Of a DNA stretch of 60,603 nt, positions 39,676 through 48,772 are shown piece by piece. Source of the stretch: Pseudomonadota bacterium (GTDB lineage Bacteria; Pseudomonadota; Gammaproteobacteria; Steroidobacterales; Steroidobacteraceae); the NCBI GenBank assembly GCA_023433515.1, contig JAEZCN010000006.1:1-60603 (forward strand), read 5' to 3'. Under the pieces are notes generated by a model. That model was not told where the DNA came from, searched no databases, and saw only the letters and a list, made by a program, of their open reading frames with translations. Both the position numbers and the translations under genes were made by a program. The first letter of the stretch is position 1, and every line of letters starts with the position of its first letter.

Positions 39676-42087
39676 GTGAAGCGTCCCACCGTCCCGCTGC
39701 GTCGCAAGCTGAGCGCGATCACGCTGACGACCTGCGGGATCGCGCTGCTGATCACGACCGCGCTGTTCCTGCTCGGCGAAGTGCTCGTCTCACGCCAGCA
39801 GATGCTGCAGCAGCTCAGGATCCTGAGCCAGGCGATTGCATCGAATAGCACCGCGGCGCTTGCCTTCGAGAATCCGGAAGACGCGGGCGTCGTCCTGGCG
39901 GCGCTGAGATCCGATCCGCACATCGTTTCCGCCGCGCTCTACAAATCCGACGGCACGCTTTTCGCGACCTATCCGGTCCGGGCCGACGTAGCTGCCACTC
40001 CCGCCGTGCCCGGTCATCGCTTCGAACAGGGGCACCTGTTCGTCTTCACCGATGTGCTCGAGGGCGAGCGGAGTCTCGGCACGCTGATGGTTCGCACGAA
40101 CCTCTTCGCGATCTACGAACGGATCGGGATGTACGCGCTGATCGCGACGCTCGTGATCGCGCTCGCGTTGCTCGCGGCCTGGGCGATTTCCCGGCGACTG
40201 CAGCGTCAGCTCTCCGAGCCCATCCTCGCGCTGGCCGCCACGGCGGAGATCGTGTCGAACCGGCACGACTACAGCGTGCGCGCGCAGGCGCCGGGCATCA
40301 ACGAGCTCGACGCCCTGACCGGCGCGTTCAACTACATGCTCACGCAGACCGAACAATACGAGGGCAAGCTCAGTACGCAGGTGAGCCGGCTCGCGCTGTT
40401 GCAGGAGATCACGCACAGCATCGGTTCGCGTCACGACCTGCTCAGCATCTTCCAGGTCGTGCTCGGCAGCCTCGAGGCGCACCTGCCTATCCACTTCGGC
40501 TGCGTGTGCCTGCACGATCCGGCGGGCAACACGATCACCGTCGAAGCCGTGGGACCGTTGAGCAGTCGCGACGCCGCCGCGCTCGGGCTGCCGGTGCGCG
40601 AGTCGGTGCCGGTCGGGCAGAACGGTCTTTACCGGGCGTTGCAGGGCGCGCTGATCCACGAGCCCGACGTGAACAAGGTGCCGTCGCCGTTCACGCAGCG
40701 CTTCGCGCGGGCGGGCTTCAATTCGCTGGTGCTCGCGCCGCTCGCGGTCGAGTCGAGTGTGTTCGGCGTGCTGGTCGCGGCGCGGCGACCCGCGCATTCC
40801 TTTTCCAGCACCGATTGCGAATTCCTGAAGCAGCTCAGCGAACACGTCGCGCTCGCGTCGCACCAGGCGCAGCTCTACCAGGCACTGCAGCGTGCGTACG
40901 AAGACCTGCGGCAGAGCCAGCAATCTGTCCTGCAGAACGAGCGTCTGCGCGCGCTCGGGCAGATGGCGAGCGGCATCGCGCACGACATCAACAATGCGAT
41001 CTCCCCGGTTTCGCTGTACACCGAACTACTGCTGCAGCAGGAGCGGCAGATCTCGCCGGAAGGGCGCAACCGGCTCGCGACCATGCAGCGTGCGATCGAG
41101 GACGTCGCGGGAACCATCGAGCGCATGCGCGAGTTCTACCGGCCGCGCGAGTCGGCGCGCTCGTTCCACCGCATCGACGTGCACGGCGTCATCGACCAGG
41201 TGCTCGATCTCACGCAGCCGCGCTGGCGCGCGTTGCCGCAGGAGCGCGGCATCGACATCGAGATGGTTCGCGATTTCGCGCCTGCACGGCTCGAGATCCT
41301 CGGCGACGAAGTCGAGATGCGCGACGCCCTCACCAACCTGGTGTTCAACGCCGTCGACGCCATGCCCGCGGGCGGAACGCTCAGGATCTCGACACACGTC
41401 GCCGCCAGCGATCTCAACGCGACCAACGTCTACATCGAGGTCAGCGACTCCGGCATCGGCATGGATGAGGACACGCGCCGGCGCTGCATCGAGCCGTTCT
41501 TCACCACCAAGGGCGAGCGCGGCACGGGACTCGGCCTCGCCTCGGTGTACGGCATGCTGCAGCGTCACGACGCCGAGCTCGAAATCGACAGCGAGCCCGG
41601 CAAGGGAACGACGATGCGCATGGTCTTCCCGCAGTTCGTGGAACGCGGTTCGAGCGTGGCGCTCGGCGCATCACCCGCCGCCGTCCGCAGGAAGCTCAGG
41701 ATCCTGGTCGTCGACGACGATCCGGTGCTGAGCCGTTCGCTCGACGACGCACTCGCGACCGACAGCCACCAGGTCCAGCTCGCCGCCGGCGGCCAAGCCG
41801 GCATCGACGCCTTTGCCGCGGCCCACGACGCCGGGCGGCCGTTCGACCTCGTGATTACCGATCTCGGCATGCCGCGAGTCGACGGACGCAAGGTCGCCGA
41901 ATCGATCAAGGCGCTTTCGCTCAACACGCCCGTGATCCTGCTGACCGGCTGGGGTCAGCGGCTGCTCGACGAGGGCGACATTCCGCCCAACATCGACTTG
42001 ATCCTGAGCAAGCCCCCGCGGCTCGCGCAGCTGCGCGCGGCAATCGCCGAGCTCGTGCCGTGGGAAGCGGCCGAGCCGGTGCAGTAG
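39676..42087 (+). CDS. Hybrid sensor histidine kinase (CHASE8-HAMP-GAF-HisKA-HATPase-REC)
   Basis: 803 residues. Membrane helices at about 15-36 and 152-172 enclose a periplasmic sensor (about 37-150) of the CHASE8 type often paired with YfiR; a HAMP follows (173-230), then a GAF domain (about 250-390), the dimerisation helix with His436 (GIAHDINNAISPVSLYTELL), the ATP-binding domain (LVFNAVDAMP; SDSGIGMDEDTRR; GTGLGLASVYGML) and a C-terminal receiver (ILVVDDDPVLSRS; phospho-acceptor Asp729 in VITDLGMPR). No DNA-binding or GGDEF output domain is present, so the phosphate must pass to another protein. GTG start one base after the yfiR stop codon. Confidence 0.93.
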   Translation: MKRPTVPLRRKLSAITLTTCGIALLITTALFLLGEVLVSRQQMLQQLRILSQAIASNSTAALAFENPEDAGVVLAALRSDPHIVSAALYKSDGTLFATYPVRADVAATPAVPGHRFEQGHLFVFTDVLEGERSLGTLMVRTNLFAIYERIGMYALIATLVIALALLAAWAISRRLQRQLSEPILALAATAEIVSNRHDYSVRAQAPGINELDALTGAFNYMLTQTEQYEGKLSTQVSRLALLQEITHSIGSRHDLLSIFQVVLGSLEAHLPIHFGCVCLHDPAGNTITVEAVGPLSSRDAAALGLPVRESVPVGQNGLYRALQGALIHEPDVNKVPSPFTQRFARAGFNSLVLAPLAVESSVFGVLVAARRPAHSFSSTDCEFLKQLSEHVALASHQAQLYQALQRAYEDLRQSQQSVLQNERLRALGQMASGIAHDINNAISPVSLYTELLLQQERQISPEGRNRLATMQRAIEDVAGTIERMREFYRPRESARSFHRIDVHGVIDQVLDLTQPRWRALPQERGIDIEMVRDFAPARLEILGDEVEMRDALTNLVFNAVDAMPAGGTLRISTHVAASDLNATNVYIEVSDSGIGMDEDTRRRCIEPFFTTKGERGTGLGLASVYGMLQRHDAELEIDSEPGKGTTMRMVFPQFVERGSSVALGASPAAVRRKLRILVVDDDPVLSRSLDDALATDSHQVQLAAGGQAGIDAFAAAHDAGRPFDLVITDLGMPRVDGRKVAESIKALSLNTPVILLTGWGQRLLDEGDIPPNIDLILSKPPRLAQLRAAIAELVPWEAAEPVQ

Positions 42088-42157
42088 CCTTCCGTCTTAT
42101 TTCCGGGCTGGCGACGCCCGCCGAAACTGACCACTCCAGTTCGAGTGGAGTCGCGCC

Positions 42158-43210
42158 ATGTTCAGGATTCACCAGTCGTGGGTCGGGCTCGTCGGAATCT
42201 GCCTCGCGACGGCTCCATCTACCGACGCGATCGGCGCGGCGCGCGAAAAGGTCGACGTCGTGCACCTGGGGAACGGCGACCGGGTGACCGGGGAAATCGT
42301 CGGGTTGGAGTACGGCGAGCTCAGGCTCAGCACCGATTCGATGTCGACCGTCGCCATCGAGTGGCTGGACGTGGTCAACGTCGAGAGCGCGCAGATGTTC
42401 GTCGTCGAGGACGACGTGGGCGGTAGATTTCATGGCTCGTTCAGCGAGGCGCCGCGCGGGCAGTTGGCCGTGCGGTTATCTCCCGAAGACGATCAGCCGA
42501 TCGAGATGGCCCGCGTCACGCGCATCGCGCCTTCCGAGAAGACTTTCCTACGGCGTCTCGAAGGGTCGTTTTCCGTCGGGCTCGATTACGCGAAGGCGAG
42601 CGACATCATGACGCTCGGCGGCTCGGCGAACTTCGCGTACCGTGCACCGACGTTCGCGTGGGCGCTCGATCTCGATGCGCATTCGACGAAGGATCCGCAG
42701 CAGGGCACGCTCGACCGCAGCAACGCGGGATTTCACTACCAGCGGTTCCGGGCGGATCGCCGCTTCTGGTCCGGCCTCACTTCGCTGGAGCGCAACGAGG
42801 AAACCGGCATCGAGGCGCGCTTCACGATCGGCGGCGGCGTGGGGCGATACTTCTATCAGAGCGCTCGCGCTGAAATCTCGGGGCTCCTCGGATTGGTCGC
42901 GCTCGAGGAATGGGCGACTGGTATCAACGACAGCCAGCAAAGCCTCGAGGCGCTCGCCGGCGGGAGCTGGCGGATATTCAAATTCAACAAGCCGAAGATT
43001 TCGCTGAACTCGACGTTGCAGCTCTTTCACAGCCTCACCGAGTCGGACCGCAATCGCACGAAGCTGAACTTCTCGTTGCGCCAGGAGATCGTCTCGGACC
43101 TGTTCCTCGACGTATCGCTCCATCACAGCTACGACACGAATCCGCCGGATCCTACGGCGGAAAAGGACGACTACGGCCTGACTACTTCAGTGGGCTATTC
43201 GTTCAACTGA
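42158..43210 (+). CDS. DUF481-family outer-membrane protein
   Basis: 350 residues with an N-terminal export signal (about residues 1-28). An early domain with VVHLGNGDRVTGEIVGLEYG (residues 33-52) resembles the small beta domain often preceding DUF481. From about residue 130 the DUF481 barrel follows (LEGSFSVGLDYAKASDIM; LNFSLRQEIVSDLFLDVSLHHSYDT; LTTSVGYSFN), ending in Phe-Asn. Its function is unknown. Its stop directly abuts the stop of the convergent amidase gene. Confidence 0.82.
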   Translation: MFRIHQSWVGLVGICLATAPSTDAIGAAREKVDVVHLGNGDRVTGEIVGLEYGELRLSTDSMSTVAIEWLDVVNVESAQMFVVEDDVGGRFHGSFSEAPRGQLAVRLSPEDDQPIEMARVTRIAPSEKTFLRRLEGSFSVGLDYAKASDIMTLGGSANFAYRAPTFAWALDLDAHSTKDPQQGTLDRSNAGFHYQRFRADRRFWSGLTSLERNEETGIEARFTIGGGVGRYFYQSARAEISGLLGLVALEEWATGINDSQQSLEALAGGSWRIFKFNKPKISLNSTLQLFHSLTESDRNRTKLNFSLRQEIVSDLFLDVSLHHSYDTNPPDPTAEKDDYGLTTSVGYSFN

Positions 43211-44764
43211 TCACGGACTCTCGCGCCGGGTCCGCGCCTGCTCGAACGCGTGGCCGATCGCGAGCAGTGTCTTCTCCGACCACGCGGGACCCATGATCGA
43301 CATGCCCACCGGCAATCCGGACACCTCGCCCATCGGCACGGTGAGATGCGGATAACCACTGACGGCCGACAGCATCGTCGAGGAAGCGATCGACGAGGGA
43401 TCGCCGTTCACGAGGTCGATGGACCAGGCCGGGCCCACCGTCGGCGATATCAGCGCGACCACGCGGTTGCCGCCGAGTAGTTTGTCCAGGCCGTCCTTGC
43501 CGGCGATGAGGCGGGCACGCTCGAACGCCTTCACGTATTTCGGGTCGTTCAGGCCTTCGGTGGCCTGCGCCTGCACGAACAGCTCCTGGCCGAAGTAGAC
43601 GGTCTCGCGCGGCTCGGTGTCGTTGAACACGATCAGATCCTCGAGCGTGCGCGTCTTCACGGCCGCCGGCGTCGTCGCGAGATAGGCGTTCAGCCCGACC
43701 TTGAACTCCGTGAGCAGCAAGGTCAGTTCGTTTTCGCCGATGTCCGCGAAGTCGAACTCCTCGATCTCGACCAGCTCCGCGCCTTGCGACTTCAGCACCT
43801 GGAGAGCCGCGTCGAAGACCGCGTCGGTCCGCGGCGCGAACCCGTTGATGAACCGCGCGACGCCGAGGCGTGTGCCCTTGAGGGCATCCGGATCGAGCGC
43901 GCCGTGGTAATCCTCGACCGGACGCGTCGGATCCGCGAGCGCCGCGAGCAGCAGCGCCGTGTCCGCGACCGTCATCGTCATCGGGCCGGCCGTGTCCTGG
44001 GTGTGGCTGATCGGCACGATGCCGTCGGCGCTGATGAGTCCGACCGTGGGCTTCATGCCGACCAGGCCATTGATCGACGAGGGACAGGTGATCGAACCGT
44101 TCGTCTCGGTGCCGATCGACGCGGGCGCGAGACCCGCGACCACCGCGGTGCCGGAACCCGAGCTCGAACCGCACGCCGTGCGGCGCGGATCGTGTGGATT
44201 CACCGCGAGGCCACCGACCGCGCTCCAGCCGCTCGACGACCACACGGACCGGAAATTCGCCCATTCGGAGAGATTGGTTTTCGCGATCACGATGACGCCC
44301 GCGGCCGTCAGCCGGTCGACCAGAGGCGCATTGCGTTCGCGCAGGTTTTCGGCGAGCGCAAGCGAGCCGGCCGTGGTTACCATGCCGGCCATGTCGATGT
44401 TGTCCTTGATGACGATCGGCACGCCGTGCAGCGGGCCACGCACCTTGCCGGCGGCGCGCTCTGCATCGAGCCGCTTCGCCTCTTCGGGCGCGGCGGAATT
44501 GAGCGAGATGATCGAATGCAGCTCGCCGTCGCAATCGCGGATGCGCTGCTGGTAGACACGCACCAGTTCGACGGACGTCGCTCGTCTTGCGGCGAGCGCG
44601 GCAGAGAGGTCCGCGAGCGTCGCGTTCGCGAGGTCGACCTTGTCGGCCTTCGACGGTTTGTCGCAGGAGATGGCGGCCCAGCCGGTCGACGACAGTGCCA
44701 GCGCGGCGAGTGCGAGCAGGACAACGGGAGACTTGTTCGGTCGAACGGCGTGTATCACGGACAT
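43211..44764 (-). CDS. Secreted amidase-signature enzyme
   Basis: 517 residues. A signal peptide is likely (residues 11-31, VVLLALAALALSSTGWA). The Ser-cisSer-Lys triad is present: Lys120 in PIVIKDNID, the cis-Ser in CGSSSGSGTA (Ser200/201) and the nucleophile Ser224 in TETNGSITCPSS. The rest aligns with the family (LSEWANFR near 165; PTVGPAWSIDLVNGD near 432). It hydrolyses an amide outside the cytoplasm; the substrate is unknown. It is followed leftward by the convergent DUF481 gene with no gap. Confidence 0.92.
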   Translation of the reverse strand: MSVIHAVRPNKSPVVLLALAALALSSTGWAAISCDKPSKADKVDLANATLADLSAALAARRATSVELVRVYQQRIRDCDGELHSIISLNSAAPEEAKRLDAERAAGKVRGPLHGVPIVIKDNIDMAGMVTTAGSLALAENLRERNAPLVDRLTAAGVIVIAKTNLSEWANFRSVWSSSGWSAVGGLAVNPHDPRRTACGSSSGSGTAVVAGLAPASIGTETNGSITCPSSINGLVGMKPTVGLISADGIVPISHTQDTAGPMTMTVADTALLLAALADPTRPVEDYHGALDPDALKGTRLGVARFINGFAPRTDAVFDAALQVLKSQGAELVEIEEFDFADIGENELTLLLTEFKVGLNAYLATTPAAVKTRTLEDLIVFNDTEPRETVYFGQELFVQAQATEGLNDPKYVKAFERARLIAGKDGLDKLLGGNRVVALISPTVGPAWSIDLVNGDPSSIASSTMLSAVSGYPHLTVPMGEVSGLPVGMSIMGPAWSEKTLLAIGHAFEQARTRRESP

Positions 44765-44793
44765 GTGCGCCTCTGAATGTTCCTGGAGCCGGT

Positions 44794-46341
44794 TCAGTAC
44801 TCGAGCGAGTAGATAGGAAACTTCTCCCGCCGGCCGAACTCGGCGATCCCGGCCGCGACGTCGGTGCGCGCCAGCAGGGATTCCTTGAGCTCGGCCAGCT
44901 TCTTCTGTCGCTCGGTTCGCGGGGTCTCGGCGTAGAGCTGGATTTCGGCCAGCGCCTCGGCGCGCTCTTCGGCATCTTTCAGCCGCGAGATCAGCAGCGC
45001 CGCGGCGCCATCCACGTCACCGGCTTCGAGCAGGGTGTCCTGCACCGTCTGCATCGAGTCCTTCTGGTTCTGGCGCATCCAGGCGACGATCTCCTCGACC
45101 TTGTCCGCGTTTCCGAGCTGATGGTAGGCCTGGAACCGGACGAACTGGCATTGCGTGCGGCCGTACCCGCTCATGCCGCGCGACCAGTCGAGGCTGTCCA
45201 CCGCCTTGAGCGCTTCCTCGGGACGCGCCAGCTCGTTGTAGAAGAACCCGAGATTGATGGCCTGGCTCACCTTGTCTTCGCGATTGCGGTCGCTGCGTTC
45301 CCATTCCGCGAGCACCGCCGCGGCTTCGTCCCATCTACCCAGCGCGCGCAGCGCTGTTGCCTTGTGGTTGTGGATCCAGTTGAGGCTATCGTCCAGATCG
45401 GAGTACGGGGGCTTCTTTTCCAAGGGCTTTTCCACCCTGGCGATGATGTCGTCGGAGAGCTTCAGCATTTCCTCGAAACGGCCGAGGGTGTGCAGCGCGT
45501 ATCCGTAATTGACGACGGCGTTCAGGAGCTCGGGGTTCTCGTCCATCGCCTTCTTCGCGTGTTTCAGTTCGCGCTCGGCCGCGGTCTGGACATCGAATAT
45601 GGAGGGATCGCCCGCGGTCAGACGGTCGTACGTCCGGTCGATACGCATGGCGACGAGTACCGAACTGTTCGTGATCCTCCTGGCGACTTCGCGCGCATGC
45701 GCGAGATCCTTGCGTTCGAGCGCGTCGGCGGCGAGCAGCATCCAGAGGTGGCTGGGTTCGGTGTCGTAGCGGAACTTGTATTTCGCCGCGAACAACGCGT
45801 TGAGCAGGTCGAGTCGCTGCGTGCGTAGTTGTGGCTTTCCGAGCTCTCGCGTCGCCCGGTTGACGAGCCAATTGTGGTACTCGGTGTTCTTCAGCTCCTT
45901 GGGCCACTTCTTTGCGACGGCGGTCAGCGCGAGCCCGGCGTCCCCCCAGTTGTCGATCGCCGCGGCGGTTTCCGCGCGATGCATCCAGGTGTCGCCCTCG
46001 GCGTCGGGAAAGCCGGTTGCGACAGCCACGAATTCGTGGGCGCTGAGATTGTCGTTTGTGCCGGCGGCTGCGTACGACGCGAGCAGGAACGTGAAGTACT
46101 GAAGTTCGCGAGGCAGTCCGGCGAAACCATTCTCGGTGAGAGCCTGCTCGAACAGGCTGGAGGCGTCGGCGTATTTGTCGGCGACGAGCGCCTGCCTGCC
46201 CTGTTCGATCAGCGCGACGATTTCCGCCGGCGGTGTCTGCGCGGCTGGCGTCTGTGCGGAGGCATTCATCGCCGGCGCGAGCCACGCGGCGCACACGAGC
46301 AGCAGCGCGGACCCGAGCGAACGCGGCGACGACATCTTCAT
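44794..46341 (-). CDS. Exported TPR-repeat protein
   Basis: 515 residues. Signal peptide to about residue 30 (LLLVCAAWLAPAMNASA). The remainder is helical with tetratricopeptide-like repeats, clearest near AEIVALIEQGRQALVADKYADA (38-59), LLNAVVNYGYALHTLGRFEEML (near 260), HNHKATALRALGRWDEAAAVL (near 305) and NLGFFYNELARPEEALKAV (near 342). The start at 46341 has GGGAGAAG upstream. It lies 29 bases upstream of the amidase gene and may be co-transcribed with it; a scaffolding role in the periplasm is plausible but unproven. Confidence 0.8.
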   Translation of the reverse strand: MKMSSPRSLGSALLLVCAAWLAPAMNASAQTPAAQTPPAEIVALIEQGRQALVADKYADASSLFEQALTENGFAGLPRELQYFTFLLASYAAAGTNDNLSAHEFVAVATGFPDAEGDTWMHRAETAAAIDNWGDAGLALTAVAKKWPKELKNTEYHNWLVNRATRELGKPQLRTQRLDLLNALFAAKYKFRYDTEPSHLWMLLAADALERKDLAHAREVARRITNSSVLVAMRIDRTYDRLTAGDPSIFDVQTAAERELKHAKKAMDENPELLNAVVNYGYALHTLGRFEEMLKLSDDIIARVEKPLEKKPPYSDLDDSLNWIHNHKATALRALGRWDEAAAVLAEWERSDRNREDKVSQAINLGFFYNELARPEEALKAVDSLDWSRGMSGYGRTQCQFVRFQAYHQLGNADKVEEIVAWMRQNQKDSMQTVQDTLLEAGDVDGAAALLISRLKDAEERAEALAEIQLYAETPRTERQKKLAELKESLLARTDVAAGIAEFGRREKFPIYSLEY

Positions 46342-46429
46342 TGCGCTTCTCCCTCGGCGAATGCCCGCCTGCCTGCGGCACGGTACACGCAAGCACCGAG
46401 CGCCGGCAATCGACGGCGCGCGGCGCGGG

Positions 46430-47662
46430 TCAGGCCAGCGCGGCGATCACCTCGTCCGCGGCGCGCGCGCCGCTGTCGTGCGCGCCGTGCACGGTGGAAA
46501 ATGCCGAGCGACTGGTCGCCTCACCCGCGAAGAAGATGCGCTCTTCGCAAGGCCGCGCGAGTTCCGAGCGTGCCTCCACGCTGCCGGGAACCGCATGGCT
46601 GTACGCGCCGCCGACGCGGCTGTCGCGGCTCCACGCCGACGCGGCCAGCGGTCGCAGCTTGCCGCGAATGTCGGCGCCGAACAGGGCCGCGAGCTGATCG
46701 AGCGCGAAGGCGAACGCCGCGTCGATGCCGTCCCTGTCCACCTTGCGCGCGCCATCGCCACCGAAGAATGCCTCGATGACCGGCCGTCCCAGCGGCCGCA
46801 GGTAGTAAGCCCCCGTCGACGTGTCGCGCGGGTTGCCGATGACCTGCGTTTCCGGCTCGAAGGGTGCGTCGCCGAGGATTTCGAAGAACAGCTTTTCGTT
46901 GCGGCCGAGCGGCAGCCGGGCGGCGGCGTTGCGCCAGGCGTCGAGCCCGGCAGGTAGTTTGATCGTACCGTTCGCGAGAACTTCGGTGGACACCGTGAGC
47001 AGTGCGGCGCGCGCGCGTACCGCGCCGACGCGCGTGGTCAGCGTCACGCCGCCCGATCCAGGCACGATCGATTCGACGGGCGTGGCCAGGTGCACGGGAA
47101 TTCCGGATGGAACGCTGCGCGCAACCAGCGCGCCGAGCCCGGAGGTCACGCGCCAGTTGGTTTCCGTCGAGGACTCGTCGTAGCGCACGTAGTCGGCGGC
47201 GGAGAGCTGCTCCGGAACCGCGCCGCTTACGAAGCCGACGATCGTCCGGATGTAGTTGTTCCATCGGGCATTCGGGATCAGCGCATCGCTCGCGCGATCG
47301 CCGGGTGGCGGTGATTTCACCAGGCGACCGTTCCACTCGGTCAAAGCCCTGCGCGCCTCGGCCTGTTCCTCGCGCGAAAATCCAAGGTCGCGATACTGCA
47401 CGCCCCACGCGGCGGGAGATTCGTCCAGGGGAACGCCCGCTTCCCGGGCGATGTGAACCCACGCGTTTTTTTCCGCGGAATGCAGCCAGCCGCTGCCGAG
47501 ATCGAGCTCCTGGCCCGAGACGATGCGCGTCCACGCGCGCCCTCCGAGTCGCGAATGCGCTTCGAGCAACATGGTAGTCAGGCCGCTGCGCGCGAGCCGT
47601 CGCGCCGCTCCCACGCCCGCCGCGCCGCCCCCGACGATCACGACGTCGACGTCGGCGCTCAA
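46430..47662 (-). CDS. FAD-dependent amine oxidase
   Basis: 410 residues. Rossmann motif VVIVGGGAAGVGAARRLARS (residues 7-26), then EAHSRLGGRAWT (34-45, the GG-R motif) and C-terminal RIFFAGEATSR...FSTVHGAHDSG, the flavin-binding end of monoamine oxidase/polyamine oxidase enzymes. There is no signal peptide, so it is cytoplasmic. It overlaps the SDR gene by four bases. The substrate is unknown. Confidence 0.9.
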   Translation of the reverse strand: MSADVDVVIVGGGAAGVGAARRLARSGLTTMLLEAHSRLGGRAWTRIVSGQELDLGSGWLHSAEKNAWVHIAREAGVPLDESPAAWGVQYRDLGFSREEQAEARRALTEWNGRLVKSPPPGDRASDALIPNARWNNYIRTIVGFVSGAVPEQLSAADYVRYDESSTETNWRVTSGLGALVARSVPSGIPVHLATPVESIVPGSGGVTLTTRVGAVRARAALLTVSTEVLANGTIKLPAGLDAWRNAAARLPLGRNEKLFFEILGDAPFEPETQVIGNPRDTSTGAYYLRPLGRPVIEAFFGGDGARKVDRDGIDAAFAFALDQLAALFGADIRGKLRPLAASAWSRDSRVGGAYSHAVPGSVEARSELARPCEERIFFAGEATSRSAFSTVHGAHDSGARAADEVIAALA

Positions 47663-48528
47663 GGAAGCGCTACCCCCGTGAGCCCGGCGAGCTTCGCGAC
47701 GAGCGCATCCTGGAATCGTGTGTCGAGCGACTGCGCCGCGGGTTGTTGTCTCCGGCGATGAAACCAGAGTCCGCCGCTGGTCTTCGCGTCCGGGTCGTCG
47801 CTGGCCGCGAGCCAGGTCTGCGTCAGGTATCCCTGCTCGAGATCATCCGGCGCGCCGGCGCCGCCCATCTTCGTGGGCACCCAGCCCGGATCGACGGCAT
47901 TGCTGAACACCTTCGGCCAGCGGCGCGCGACCGCGAACGCCAGGGCAGTGAGGTAGAGCTTGCTTTCGGCGTATGCGCGGTGTGTGTCCCACTGGCGCGT
48001 GGTCCAGTCGATGTCGTCGAGCGTTCCCTCGCCGCTGCGATGCATGCTGCTGCTCAGGTAGATCAACCGATCGGGACGTCCGATGAGCGCGGTCAGCATG
48101 TAGGGCGCGAGCACGTTGACCGCGAGGACTTTCGCGTGGCCCTCGGGCGTCGAGCCGCGATTCGCTTCGCGGTAGATGCCGGCGTTGTGAATGACGGCAT
48201 CCATGCGGCCGAGCCCGTTGACCTGCGCGGCGAGATCTCGCGTCTGCGCGGCGCTCGCGAGGTCGCCGATCACGACGCCCGCGGCCCGCGGCGCGAGATT
48301 CGAGAGCGCGGCGGCGCGTTCCTTCGAGCGTGCGTGCAGCACGACCTGGTGACCGTCGGCGATCAGTTTCTGGGCCGCGCCTCGGCCGAGGCCGTCCGTC
48401 GATCCGGTGATGAAAATGCGCCGCACGCGTCGCTCCTTTGCTCGGGGAACCTTGCCGATGGATGCGAGGGCGAGTCCTAGAGAGAGCCCTTGGATAAGGC
48501 GACGCCGTGTGGACGATGCATCGTTCAT
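47659..48528 (-). CDS. Short-chain dehydrogenase with a twin-arginine-like leader
   Basis: 289 residues. Residues 7-30 read TRRRLIQGLSLGLALASIGK, a Tat-style leader (R-R followed by a hydrophobic stretch), before the NAD(P) motif IFITGSTDGLGRGAAQ near 40. Other motifs: DAVIHNAGIY (N-A-G), IYLSSSMHRSG (catalytic Ser) and YAESKLYLTAL (Y-x3-K), closest to the retinol-dehydrogenase/WWOX-like SDR branch. If the Tat leader is used the enzyme would be in the periplasm, unusual for an NAD(P)-dependent enzyme. It lies directly upstream of the amine oxidase gene. Confidence 0.82.
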   Translation of the reverse strand: MNDASSTRRRLIQGLSLGLALASIGKVPRAKERRVRRIFITGSTDGLGRGAAQKLIADGHQVVLHARSKERAAALSNLAPRAAGVVIGDLASAAQTRDLAAQVNGLGRMDAVIHNAGIYREANRGSTPEGHAKVLAVNVLAPYMLTALIGRPDRLIYLSSSMHRSGEGTLDDIDWTTRQWDTHRAYAESKLYLTALAFAVARRWPKVFSNAVDPGWVPTKMGGAGAPDDLEQGYLTQTWLAASDDPDAKTSGGLWFHRRRQQPAAQSLDTRFQDALVAKLAGLTGVALP

Positions 48529-48772
48529 CGCTGGCTCCAGTCTTCGTTCATCTATCTGTCCACCCGCAGCCCCGGCGAGTTCCCGCGCGCGAATTCTTCG
48601 GGCAACTGTCCGGCACATTTCCCACGCCCAAGGGCAGACTGCCGCATTGCTAAGCGGAGAGGGCTTCCGTTTCTGTATTTATTCGGCGCATTCGCCCGCT
48701 TGCGCGCCGGGCGGACTCGTGTCCCGGTGCGCGAAAGCTCGGCCGCGGAATCAGACCTGGCGGTTATGGCCC

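Noticed and set aside
48619..48772. GCGC-GCCGGG ... CCCGG-GCGC partial hairpin near 48700 as terminator of the ferritin-like operon
   Set aside because: The pairing is interrupted and no T run follows; not strong enough to list.
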